From the NCBI GenBank assembly GCA_046048295.1, contig JBJOGJ010000068.1:1-15816 (forward strand): DNA of 15,816 bases, read 5' to 3'. Shown here piece after piece: positions 6,603-13,742 of the stretch (position 1 is the stretch's first letter; the number at the start of each line of letters is the position of its first letter). The notes beneath the pieces are model-generated. The model did not search any database. It saw nothing but the letters and a program-made list of their open reading frames with translations, and was not told where the DNA came from. A program made the position numbers and the translations under genes. This DNA is from CBDCWA01 sp046048295. Lineage in GTDB: Bacteria; Pseudomonadota; Alphaproteobacteria; Rhizobiales; Hyphomicrobiaceae.

Positions 6603-7724
6603 TTAACCCCAGAATTCGCGCGCAACCTCGACAATGCGGGCGACCTTCGCGAACTGCTGATCGACGGTGAGGGCGTTGCCCGGCTCGGAACTCGAGAAGC
6701 CGCACTGCGGGCTCAGAGCCAGGCGGTCCTTGGGCACGAGTGCCGACGCTTCATCCAGACGGCGGAGAAGCGTCTCACGATCCTCCAGGTCCGCGACCTT
6801 GGTCGAGACCAGCCCCAGAACGACAACCTTGTCCTCCGGCAATGCTTTCAGCGGCTCGAACGTGCCGGCACGCGGACTGTCGAACTCCAGGAAATAGAAC
6901 GAGGCGCGGATGCGCTTGAACAGGTAATCCGAAACGAGGTCATAGCCGCCGGATGCCTGCCAGTGCCCCGCCTGATTGCCGCGGCACAAATGAATACCGA
7001 CGGACATCCCCTCGGGTGCGCCGTCGAGGACTGCATTGATAGCGTGGGCGTATATCTCCAGGAGCTTGCGCCAGTCGTCGCCGCGTTCCTCGAGGCCGTG
7101 CTGGATCTTCGGATCGACGAGCTTTGCGATCGCCGTATCGTCGAGCTGGAGGTAGCGGCAACCGGCTTCATGGAGCGCTCGCATCTCCTTGTGATAGGCG
7201 GCGACCAGATCGGCCCAAAAGGCGTCAAGACTGGGATATACGTCGGTCGAGATGTTGGCACGGCCGGCCCGCTGGTAGATGTAACAGGGTCCGGGCATCG
7301 TCGTCTTGGGCATTGCCTTTGTGGCGACGGACCTGAGGAAAGCGAAATTCTTCGCGTTGTCGGAACTCGTCCAGCGGATCTTGTCGCGAACGACCGGCAC
7401 ACGTGCCGTCCTCACTCCGCCCTTGCCATCGGAATAGGCAAAGTCGCCAAGGCCAACGTACTCGGCCGAAACGCCGGAGATTCCGGATGTGGTAAATACG
7501 TCGGAATATGTGCCCCGGCGCAACTCACCGTCGGTGCAGACGGGCAGTCCCAGTTCCTCCTGCCGGGCAACCAAGGCCCGGATCTCGCCGTCCTCGAATG
7601 TACGCAGATCCTCCGGCGAGAGCTTGCCTTCGCGGAATTCCGCGCGCTTCTCCTTCAGGGCAGGCGAGCGCAGAAAACTCCCGATGATCTCGGCACGGTA
7701 AGGGGGATTGTGCGGTGCGGACAC
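6603..7724 (-). CDS. MetE-core-type zinc methyltransferase (cobalamin-independent methionine synthase II family)
   Basis: The 373-residue protein corresponds to the catalytic C-terminal half of MetE and to the YxjG/YxjH group. The zinc ligands are visible: H245 and C247 (in IHLCRGNQ), E280 and C341 (in SPQCGF), equivalent to His641, Cys643, Glu665 and Cys726 of E. coli MetE. QLDD at 193-196 supplies the acidic pair expected near the substrate amine. The MetE N-terminal half, which helps bind polyglutamyl folate, is absent, so the methyl donor may not be methyl-tetrahydrofolate. The family moves methyl groups to thiols such as homocysteine; some relatives act on other thiol compounds, so the substrate is open. 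I chose the GTG at 7724, preceded by GGAGGA with 6-nt spacing, over a weak upstream ATG at 7793. A 15-bp palindrome lies 40 nt upstream. No riboswitch is evident. Confidence 0.88.
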   Translation of the reverse strand: MSAPHNPPYRAEIIGSFLRSPALKEKRAEFREGKLSPEDLRTFEDGEIRALVARQEELGLPVCTDGELRRGTYSDVFTTSGISGVSAEYVGLGDFAYSDGKGGVRTARVPVVRDKIRWTSSDNAKNFAFLRSVATKAMPKTTMPGPCYIYQRAGRANISTDVYPSLDAFWADLVAAYHKEMRALHEAGCRYLQLDDTAIAKLVDPKIQHGLEERGDDWRKLLEIYAHAINAVLDGAPEGMSVGIHLCRGNQAGHWQASGGYDLVSDYLFKRIRASFYFLEFDSPRAGTFEPLKALPEDKVVVLGLVSTKVADLEDRETLLRRLDEASALVPKDRLALSPQCGFSSSEPGNALTVDQQFAKVARIVEVAREFWG

Positions 7725-7763
7725 GGGACTTCCTCCAGTGGTTTCGTTTGCTGGAGAGGAATA

Positions 7764-7778
7764 GCCGATGTCATCGGC
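7764..7778. promoter_or_regulatory. Perfect palindrome, candidate operator of the MetE-like gene
   Basis: GCCGATG-T-CATCGGC is a perfect 7-bp inverted repeat around a single base, 40 nt upstream of the GTG start at 7724 in the short gap before the gene. It could be an operator or a compact hairpin in the leader. I cannot assign a regulator. Confidence 0.4.
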
Positions 7779-7806
7779 TCCGTCACGCGGCACAGAACGG
7801 CCAGAT

Positions 7807-7828
7807 CCTGTAAACTAGAGATTACAGG
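7807..7828. repeat. 7-bp inverted repeat spanning the stop of the downstream Bug-type gene
   Basis: CCTGTAA (7807-7813) and TTACAGG (7822-7828) are exact reverse complements with an 8-nt loop that includes the TAG stop codon (7817-7815). There is no T-run on the minus strand, so at best it is a weak end-of-gene hairpin. Confidence 0.35.
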
Positions 7829-9119
7829 AAACGGCGATCGCCTCCTGCCCACTGCCGAGTGACTTGATCGTGCACTTCATGCCGACCTTGATGGCGTCCG
7901 GCCTGGCTGAACTCTCCGAGACCGAGACAAGGGTGCGTGTCGGTGAGACCTTGGCCTTGTACTCCTCGCCTTCTTCCTCGTCCTTGATCGACATGGTGCG
8001 CCCGTCGCTCGCGACGGCGGTCACGGGACCGGTTACCTCCTTCATGGCGATTTTTGCGCCGGCTTTCTTGGCCTTGTAGACCTGCGCGTCGTTGAGGCGT
8101 TCGATCATCGCCTTGCTGACCTTGGAGATCTTGCTGACCAAGGCCTGGAGCTCGGCACCGTTCACCGCTGTTACCTCGCGCTTCTGCAGCTTTGCGTCAG
8201 CAAGCAAAGCCTTGTCGGAGACCATTTTCTCGAATGCCGTACGCAGTGCCTTCACCCGATCTGCCGGGACAGAGGGCGGCGCAAGAAAAGGGCGGCCCAT
8301 GACAAGACGCGATTCGTTTAGCGCCATCATCGCCTTCATCTCCTCCCCTTCGGCGAGATCAAGCGCCAGGGGAATTGCCGGCAGATCCGGATGCTTGCTG
8401 GTCGAGGTCTGGATCAGGATGTTGATCTTGCGGTTCTTGAACCAGTCGGCGTTGCGGGACTTCAGGGACGAGTACGATGAGCAGGTTCCCTCCACCTCGC
8501 CGCTCTCGATGGCCAGGGTAATGGCTGTGGAAGAGTTGTAGCCGGAGACGATGTCGAAGTTGGTGCCGAGTGTGTTGTTGAGGAACGCCGGTACCAGTTC
8601 GGTGTCGTTGGGGCCGCTGCCACCAATGACCAGAGGCTTCTGCAGCAGGTCCTTGAACGACTTTATCTCGGACTGGTGCCAAGCGACGCAGACCGTAACC
8701 TCGTTGTTCATCGATCCGAGCCAGTTGAACTTCGAGGCGACGAACTTCGCCCGCTTGTCGCCAAGGATCTGGGAAAGCGCTACGAGCCTCTGGACGCCAC
8801 CGATGACGCTGCCATCCTTTGGCGCTACGTTGTAGAGGTGATTGGTCGCCTTGAGGCCGCCCGTGCCCGGCATGTTCTCGACGACGGCACTCGGATTGCC
8901 TGGAATGTGCCGGCCGATGTGCTTGGCGAGCAGCTGAGCGTAGGAATCGTAGCCGCCGCCGGCGCCGGAACTCACGATCACCTTGATCTCGCGCCCCTTG
9001 TAGAACCCGGAAACGTCCGCCTCCGACGGCGTGACCAGTGTGACTGCAAGGGCTGCGGCTGCCATGACCGGCAAGAGCAGGCGACCATTCACGTTGTATT
9101 TGGGTGCTGGCATCGACAT
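7815..9119 (-). CDS. Bug-family (TctC-like) periplasmic solute receptor with extra C-terminal domain, copy 2
   Basis: Bug/TctC proteins are periplasmic receptors of tripartite tricarboxylate transporters that bind small carboxylates or related solutes. This 434-residue form has an N-terminal signal segment (about 12-35), the entry motif VIVSSGAGGGYDSYA (47-61), ENMPGTGG (81-88) and NVAPKDG (97-103). The receptor part ends near 350. An additional segment (about 356-434) is beta-rich with the pattern VTGPVTAV...IKVGMKC...VSC, resembling small OB-like periplasmic domains. C144/C213 and C416/C432 are conserved in the neighbouring paralogue and may form disulfides. I chose ATG 9119 (GGAG 9 nt upstream); an in-frame start at 9215 would begin inside the terminator hairpin. 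No TctA or TctB membrane genes are in the window, so its transporter is unknown. Confidence 0.88.
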   Translation of the reverse strand: MSMPAPKYNVNGRLLLPVMAAAALAVTLVTPSEADVSGFYKGREIKVIVSSGAGGGYDSYAQLLAKHIGRHIPGNPSAVVENMPGTGGLKATNHLYNVAPKDGSVIGGVQRLVALSQILGDKRAKFVASKFNWLGSMNNEVTVCVAWHQSEIKSFKDLLQKPLVIGGSGPNDTELVPAFLNNTLGTNFDIVSGYNSSTAITLAIESGEVEGTCSSYSSLKSRNADWFKNRKINILIQTSTSKHPDLPAIPLALDLAEGEEMKAMMALNESRLVMGRPFLAPPSVPADRVKALRTAFEKMVSDKALLADAKLQKREVTAVNGAELQALVSKISKVSKAMIERLNDAQVYKAKKAGAKIAMKEVTGPVTAVASDGRTMSIKDEEEGEEYKAKVSPTRTLVSVSESSARPDAIKVGMKCTIKSLGSGQEAIAVSCNL

Positions 9120-9188
9120 GGGGCTGGCTCCGTCAGGAAACTGAACTCCGATCAGGTTTTGCCACACCTGCACCCAAAAACGGGCAAG

Positions 9189-9225
9189 AAAAAAGCAAGG
9201 GCACGCCTCAGGCACGCCCTTGCTT
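9189..9225 (-). terminator. Rho-independent terminator between the two Bug-type genes
   Basis: AAGCAAGGGC (9193-9202) and GCCCTTGCTT (9216-9225) form a perfect 10-bp stem with a 13-nt loop, and the minus strand continues into six T (complement of 9189-9194). It lies 29 nt past the stop of the upstream Bug-type gene, so the downstream copy either needs its own promoter in the 70 nt between, or receives read-through. Confidence 0.9.
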
Positions 9226-9254
9226 CATTATCTCAGGGTCGAAGAGACCGGCCG

Positions 9255-10532
9255 TTACTTGCAGTCGATGTTTGCGGCTTCCTCGCCATTGGCGGGTGCC
9301 TTGACGGTGCAGGTCATGCCGACCTTGAAGTCGCCGCGCTTGCCCTCCTTGCCGGCGACCATGATCTTGGTTCGCGAGCCCGAGACACTGGCCTTGAAGG
9401 CCTTGCCGTCCTTGCCCTTCACGACGATCGAGCGGCCGCCCTTGATGATCTCGCTGATCGAGCCGGTCACGGACTCGAGCTGGACCTTGGCTTTGCCCTT
9501 GGTACCCTTGTAGATCAACAGCTCATCAAGCTTGGCGATCAGCTTCTTGTCGGTGTTGGAGACTCGCTCGATCAGCGCCTGGACATCCTCACCGCTCACC
9601 GGGGTGACCTCGCGCTCCTGGGACTTCACCTTCTTGAGGAATTCCGCGTCCTTCATGGTTGCCATGAAGGCCTTGCGCAAAGCCGCAACGCGCTCCTTGG
9701 GCACTCCTGGCGGCGCCATGAACGGACGGCCGATCTCAAGTCGAGCGTCATTCAGCTCGAGAATAGCCTTGGTCTCAGGATCCTTGGCCATATCGAGTGC
9801 GAGCGGGACATTCGGCAGATCCGGGTGCTTCCTGGTCGACATCTGGACAAGAATGTTGATCTTGTCCTTTTCGAACCAGTCCGAGTTACGAGACCGCAGG
9901 GAGCCGTAAGAGGAGCACAGGGCCTGCACCTCTCCGCGCTCCATGGCCAGCGTGATCGCCGTCGATGACGGGTAGCCCGAAATGATCTTGAACTTGGTGC
10001 CAAAGATGTTGTTCATGATTGCGGGCGCCGTCTCGGTATCATTCGGGCCGCTGCCGCCGACGATCAATTCCTTCTCCATGACATCCTGGATCGTCTTGAA
10101 GCCCGTGGTCTTCATGGTCGAGCAGATGGTCACCTCATTGTTGGCAGAACCGATCCAATTGAACTTGTTGGCCACGAACTGCGGCCCCTTCTTGCCGAAG
10201 ATCTCGAGGAACGGAACCGTTCGCTGGACCATGGCGAACACCGTGCCATCCTTGGGCGCCACGTTGTACAACCAGTTCGCAGCACGTACGCCGCCAGCGC
10301 CCGGCATGTTCTGGACGATGATATTGGGCTTGCCGGGGATGTATTCTCCCATGCGGCCAGCGAGCAGCCGTGCATAAGCGTCATAGCCGCCACCGGCGCC
10401 TGAGCTCACTATGATCTTGACCTCTTTGTCCTTGTAAAAATCTGCAACCTTATCGGCGCCCAGCGCAGGGCCGCCGAGCATAACGACGGATGTTGCAGCA
10501 ATTCCAGCGACTTTCGCTTTCGAAAGCTTCAT
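9255..10532 (-). CDS. Bug-family (TctC-like) periplasmic solute receptor with extra C-terminal domain, copy 1
   Basis: This 425-residue protein is a clear paralogue of the neighbour whose stop is at 7815: the same signal peptide arrangement (cleavage probably after ALGA, residue 26), IVSSGAGGGYDAYA (41-54), QNMPGAGG (74-81), NVAPKDG (90-96) and GGSGPNDTE (159-167). The receptor fold ends near 345 and the extra beta-rich segment covers about 350-425, ending in DFKVGMTC and IDC. C137, C206, C408 and C424 align with cysteines of the paralogue. Such receptors bind small organic acids or related solutes in the periplasm; the ligand cannot be read from sequence. The ATG is preceded by GGGAG with about 10-nt spacing. 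It is transcribed away from metZ, and its transcript ends at the terminator at 9189-9225. Confidence 0.9.
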   Translation of the reverse strand: MKLSKAKVAGIAATSVVMLGGPALGADKVADFYKDKEVKIIVSSGAGGGYDAYARLLAGRMGEYIPGKPNIIVQNMPGAGGVRAANWLYNVAPKDGTVFAMVQRTVPFLEIFGKKGPQFVANKFNWIGSANNEVTICSTMKTTGFKTIQDVMEKELIVGGSGPNDTETAPAIMNNIFGTKFKIISGYPSSTAITLAMERGEVQALCSSYGSLRSRNSDWFEKDKINILVQMSTRKHPDLPNVPLALDMAKDPETKAILELNDARLEIGRPFMAPPGVPKERVAALRKAFMATMKDAEFLKKVKSQEREVTPVSGEDVQALIERVSNTDKKLIAKLDELLIYKGTKGKAKVQLESVTGSISEIIKGGRSIVVKGKDGKAFKASVSGSRTKIMVAGKEGKRGDFKVGMTCTVKAPANGEEAANIDCK

Positions 10533-10758
10533 TTCGCCTAGTCTCCCTTGTCTCTTCCCGTTCTATTTCGGGCTCTATTGAGGGCGATAGCCTAACATTA
10601 TTGCCCCCCCTTGAAGTAACCGTGAGATTTCATAAGAGTTTTTACTTAGTAATAATGTCCAAAGCCGACGCGATCACCATCGCAGCACCGTGCGCTGCGA
10701 GCCGGGCTTCTCGCAGTCTTTCTGGACAGGCCGGAAGCGGGTACTCGATACATTGCGC
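10533..10758. other. Divergent intergenic region between the Bug-type gene and the metZ promoter
   Basis: No gene supported. It must hold the promoter of the minus-strand Bug-type gene, but I cannot assign one clearly. It contains a run of seven C (10603-10609), an AT-rich segment near 10628-10655 and a near-palindrome TTACTTAGTAA (10642-10652) that could be an operator. A 36-codon minus-strand frame starting at 10753 has no recognisable product. Confidence 0.5.
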
Positions 10759-10787
10759 TTGACCGCCGGCTCGGCCACGGCTATCAG
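10759..10787 (+). promoter_or_regulatory. Likely sigma-70 promoter of metZ
   Basis: TTGACC (10759-10764) and TATCAG (10782-10787) have an exact 17-nt spacer, predicting a start near 10794, about 12 nt before the riboswitch P1 stem. The placement just ahead of the aptamer supports the call. Confidence 0.6.
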
Positions 10788-10805
10788 CCGTCATCGGAGT
10801 TACCC

Positions 10806-10862
10806 CGTGGTGATTTGGCCGGTCGGCTTGCAGCCACGTAAAACAATTCGCTAAAAGGCCGC
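10806..10862 (+). promoter_or_regulatory. SAM-II riboswitch upstream of metZ
   Basis: The segment has the hallmarks of the SAM-II (metA-type) aptamer. P1 is formed by CGTGG (10806-10810) and CCACG (10834-10838). The conserved TGATTT follows at 10811-10816, then GGCTTGCAG, then ACGTAAA, and finally CGCTAAAAGG (10850-10858). GGCC at 10817-10820 can pair with GGCC at 10857-10860 to close the H-type pseudoknot. SAM-II represses methionine biosynthesis genes when S-adenosylmethionine is plentiful, commonly by blocking translation. It lies 91 nt before the metZ start. Confidence 0.95.
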
Positions 10863-10952
10863 GCGCATCCTCCTGGCCCGTGCGCCGGCTTTTGTCCGGC
10901 AACTTGCAACGGGGGCCAGCACAAGGGACCGAGGCCAAGCCCGGAGCGCGCA
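10861..10952 (+). promoter_or_regulatory. Candidate expression platform between the SAM-II aptamer and metZ
   Basis: GCGCGC directly after the aptamer (10861-10866) can pair with GCGCGC (10946-10951) just before the metZ ATG, and nearby CCTCC could extend to the ribosome site GGAG (10943-10946). A competing hairpin lies between, closed by CTGGCC and GGCCAG with an inner GCCGG/CCGGC stem. No T-run is present, which favours control of translation. The pairings are read from sequence; the mechanism is inferred. Confidence 0.35.
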
Positions 10953-12155
10953 ATGAAAGACGAAAAGACCGACAATCCCCACCGCTTCAGCCCAGAAACG
11001 CTGCTCGTTCATGGCGGCACCCTGCGGTCGCAATTCGGCGAGACGTCCGAGGCATTGTTCCTGACTCAGGGGTTCGTCTACGACACCGCCGAGCAGGCCG
11101 AGGCCCGTTTCAAGGACCTGGATCCCGGCTTCATCTACTCACGGTTCTCCAATCCGACCATCAGCATGTTCGAGGAGCGGATGCGGCTGCTCGAAGGCGC
11201 CGAGGCCGCTCGCGCGACGGCGACCGGCATGGCCGCAGTCACGGCGTCGATGCTGTCCTTCCTCAGGGCTGGCGACCATGTCGTGGCCGCGAAGGCGCTG
11301 TTCGGCTCATGCCGCTACATCGTCGAGGACCTGTGTCCACGGTTCGGCATAACGTCGACACTCGTCGACGGCAAAGATCTCAATGCCTGGCGGAAGGCTG
11401 TGCTGCCCAACACCAGGGCGTTCTTCTTCGAGACACCTGCCAATCCGACGCTCGACCTGGTCGATATCCGTGGCGTTTCCGACATCGCCCACAACGCCGG
11501 CGCGCTGGTCATCGTCGACAATGTCTTCGCGACGCCGATGTTGCAGAAGCCACTCGCATTCGGTGCCGATATCGTCGTCTATTCGGCGACCAAGCACGTG
11601 GACGGCCAAGGTCGCTGCCTGGGCGGAATGGTTCTCTGTTCGGAGAAGTTCTGCAAGGATCACCTGCATACCTTCATGCGCCAAACGGGGCCGAGCATCT
11701 CGCCTTTCAATGCCTGGGTCATGCTCAAGAGCCTGGAAACGTTGCCCATACGCATCAAGGCTCAATGCGAGACGGCGGCGCGGCTCGCCGATCATGTGGC
11801 CGGTCTCGACGGCGTCTCGCGGATGCTCTACTGCGGCCGCGCGGATCATCCTCAGGCAGAGCTTGCGCGTCGGCAGATGAGTGGCGGGGGGCAGGTATTC
11901 GTGTTCGATGTTGCAGGAGGCAAGGCCGGCGCATTCCGCTTCATGAATGCCTTGAAGCTGATCCGCATCACCAACAATCTCGGTGACGCGAAGAGTCTCG
12001 TCACGCATCCGGCAACGACGACGCACCAGCGGCTTTCGCCGGAGGCGCGTGCAGAGGCCGGAATCGGGGACGGCATGGTGCGGATCTCAGTCGGACTGGA
12101 GGCATATGAGGATCTCGCATGGGATATTGAACAAGCGTTATCCGCGGCCTTATAG
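10953..12155 (+). CDS. metZ: O-succinylhomoserine sulfhydrylase
   Basis: A 400-residue cytoplasmic PLP enzyme of the Cys/Met metabolism (gamma) family. It condenses activated homoserine, usually O-succinylhomoserine, with sulfide to make homocysteine directly. Visible features are YSRFSNPT (62-69), the phosphate-binding TGMAA (91-95), ETPANPTL (160-167), D189 for the pyridine nitrogen and the Schiff-base lysine K214 in SATKHVDGQG. The length is normal for the family. The GGAG ends 6 nt before the ATG. The upstream SAM-II riboswitch confirms a methionine role and indicates repression by SAM. Related gamma-family enzymes such as cystathionine beta-lyase or gamma-synthase are alternatives, but the GQGRCLGG context and riboswitch are typical of alphaproteobacterial MetZ. 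Succinyl versus acetyl substrate cannot be told from sequence. Confidence 0.93.
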   Translation: MKDEKTDNPHRFSPETLLVHGGTLRSQFGETSEALFLTQGFVYDTAEQAEARFKDLDPGFIYSRFSNPTISMFEERMRLLEGAEAARATATGMAAVTASMLSFLRAGDHVVAAKALFGSCRYIVEDLCPRFGITSTLVDGKDLNAWRKAVLPNTRAFFFETPANPTLDLVDIRGVSDIAHNAGALVIVDNVFATPMLQKPLAFGADIVVYSATKHVDGQGRCLGGMVLCSEKFCKDHLHTFMRQTGPSISPFNAWVMLKSLETLPIRIKAQCETAARLADHVAGLDGVSRMLYCGRADHPQAELARRQMSGGGQVFVFDVAGGKAGAFRFMNALKLIRITNNLGDAKSLVTHPATTTHQRLSPEARAEAGIGDGMVRISVGLEAYEDLAWDIEQALSAAL

Positions 12156-12341
12156 TAACCCTGATTTTCGAAGGCGAATTAACGGCAATTCGACCCGATT
12201 GCTGACGGCGGAATGCGAACTGCGTTTAATGCCGCGCAACACGGGGTTAAGAGCAATGAGCGGTGAAATAATCCGCGGCGCGGGGCGGTCTTCCATCTCA
12301 CGCCGGGGCGCCGCATCCCTGATCGTTTGGAAACGATTGAA

Positions 12342-12734
12342 ATGTACGAAGCGACCACGCGCGGGATCAAGGTTTCGGTCCTGCCGGAATATGTCGAGCA
12401 ACAATCCGATCCGGAAGACGACTATTACTTCTGGGCCTATACCGTGACGATTGCCAACCACGGTTCGGAGTCGGTGCAGCTCAAGACGCGCTACTGGAAG
12501 ATTACCGATGCCAATGGCCTTCTGCAGGAGGTCAGGGGACCCGGCGTCGTGGGCAAGACGCCCGTGCTCGCGCCAGGAGAGAGCTTCACATACACCTCCG
12601 GGTGCCCGCTGAGGACTGAGCAGGGCTTTATGGTCGGGACATACCAGATGGAGAACGAGGCGGGCGAGGTCTTCGACATCGACATCCCGGCCTTCTCGCT
12701 CGACCGGCCCGACAGCGACCTCCGTCCGAACTGA
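12342..12734 (+). CDS. apaG: ApaG family protein (Co2+/Mg2+ efflux-associated)
   Basis: The 130-residue protein matches ApaG over its full length, a small cytosolic fibronectin-III-like beta sandwich. Typical segments are YYFWAYTVTIANHG (28-41), RYWKITDANG (50-59), VRGPGVVGKTPVL (64-76) and the SGCPL loop (86-90). Loss of apaG affects cobalt resistance and Mg2+ efflux in Salmonella, but its biochemical role is not settled. I chose ATG 12342 (GGAAA about 8 nt upstream) over an in-frame TTG five codons earlier. The ribosome site lies in the loop of a small hairpin, ATCGTT/AACGAT (12322-12337). The 186-nt gap after metZ has no obvious terminator or clear promoter, so read-through from metZ is possible. 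It converges on hslO with an 18-nt gap. Confidence 0.93.
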   Translation: MYEATTRGIKVSVLPEYVEQQSDPEDDYYFWAYTVTIANHGSESVQLKTRYWKITDANGLLQEVRGPGVVGKTPVLAPGESFTYTSGCPLRTEQGFMVGTYQMENEAGEVFDIDIPAFSLDRPDSDLRPN

Positions 12735-12752
12735 GGCAGCAGCTTACCGGCT

Positions 12753-13742
12753 TCAACCGGACAGGTCCTTCGCCTCGAAGCGATAGGACGTATTGCAGAA
12801 CTCGCACTTCACCGACCACGCGCCATCCGGCTCCTTCAAATCATCGAGTTCATCCGTTCCGAAGGTTCTCAGCAGCGTCTCGACGCGTTCTCGAGAGCAC
12901 CGGCAGTAGAACTCGAGCGGGACAGGCGGAAACGACATTACTTCCTCTTCCGCGAATAGCCGATAGAGCAGCCGGTCGGCTGCCAGCATAGGGTCGAGCA
13001 GTTCGTGGTACTCGACGGTCGAGGCGAGCGCCTTGACCCGTTGCCAGTCCTCGCTGTCCTCCGGGTCCGATTCATCATCTATGTCGGCAGGCCGCTGCAG
13101 GCCGCCGACGTCCACCGGCAGGTGCTGAACAATGATGCCACCAACGCACCAGCGCCACGGGCGCTCTGCCCCGTGCTGCTGCTCGGCTGCGCGCGGGCCA
13201 TAGAGCTTCGCCACTGCCAGGCGAATGAATGTCGGTATCTGCTCTGACTGGCGAAAATAAGTGTGCGCTGCATCCGTCAACGTCACATTGTCGAGTGGCA
13301 CGATCCCTTGATGGCGGACGCTGTCGCCGCCCTTGTCAATCGTGAGCGCAAGGTGGCCGGAACCCAGAAGCGCACCGCCGCCATCGGCGCCTGCTCCCAG
13401 GGAGGCGACCTTGGCTGCGTCGAAGCCGGCGTAACCGCGAATCCTGCCCGGCGCTTCAAAATTGACCACGATCATCGAGACCGGGCCGTCGGTCTGCGTC
13501 TGAACGATCAGTTTTCCGGAAGAGCCTAGCACCGCCCCCAGCAATGCAGTCAGCCCCAGAGCCTCACCGAGCGCTGCGCAGACCGTATCAGGGTAGGCGT
13601 GGCCCTGAAGTATCCTGTCTGCAAGGCCTGTCAGGCGGACGACGCGGCCCTGAGCATGCGACTTCACCGTGCGGAAGGCCTTGACGAAGTCACCCGGATC
13701 TCCCGGGCGGTCACCGCCATCGTTGCCAGCCGCCCCAGCCAT
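12753..13742 (-). CDS. hslO: Redox-regulated chaperone Hsp33
   Basis: Hsp33 is a cytoplasmic holdase activated by oxidation: four zinc-bound cysteines form disulfides and the protein unfolds locally to bind clients. The 329-residue protein carries the cysteines in the normal C-terminal arrangement, C280-x-C282 and C313-x2-C316, with 30 residues between pairs. The core domain (about 18-240) includes the PDTV, GLTALLGAVLG and SGHLALTIDKG segments. An acidic insert (about 222-233, rich in Asp and Glu) makes it longer than the 292-residue E. coli protein, as is usual in alphaproteobacteria. I chose ATG 13742, which shares one base with the argF stop (TGATG) and has GGAG 7 nt upstream; a GTG six codons earlier is possible. 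Expression is therefore likely coupled to argF. Confidence 0.95.
   Translation of the reverse strand: MAGAAGNDGGDRPGDPGDFVKAFRTVKSHAQGRVVRLTGLADRILQGHAYPDTVCAALGEALGLTALLGAVLGSSGKLIVQTQTDGPVSMIVVNFEAPGRIRGYAGFDAAKVASLGAGADGGGALLGSGHLALTIDKGGDSVRHQGIVPLDNVTLTDAAHTYFRQSEQIPTFIRLAVAKLYGPRAAEQQHGAERPWRWCVGGIIVQHLPVDVGGLQRPADIDDESDPEDSEDWQRVKALASTVEYHELLDPMLAADRLLYRLFAEEEVMSFPPVPLEFYCRCSRERVETLLRTFGTDELDDLKEPDGAWSVKCEFCNTSYRFEAKDLSG

Noticed and set aside
6963..7862. 299-codon plus-strand open frame
   Set aside because: It is antisense to the MetE-like gene, whose zinc ligands and ribosome site are clear.
8676..9968. 430-codon plus-strand open frame spanning both Bug-type genes
   Set aside because: Although longer than one of the receptors beneath it, it is antisense to two conserved paralogues and crosses a terminator; no family resemblance.
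10642..10953. Minus-strand frame across the metZ leader
   Set aside because: It is antisense to the SAM-II riboswitch, which fully explains the conservation expected there.
10880..11986. 368-codon plus-strand frame overlapping metZ
   Set aside because: It is a shifted frame of metZ; the metZ frame has the PLP lysine and family motifs.
12175..12192. Small hairpin CGAATT/AATTCG after metZ as a terminator
   Set aside because: A 6-bp AT-rich stem without a T-run is too weak to call a terminator.
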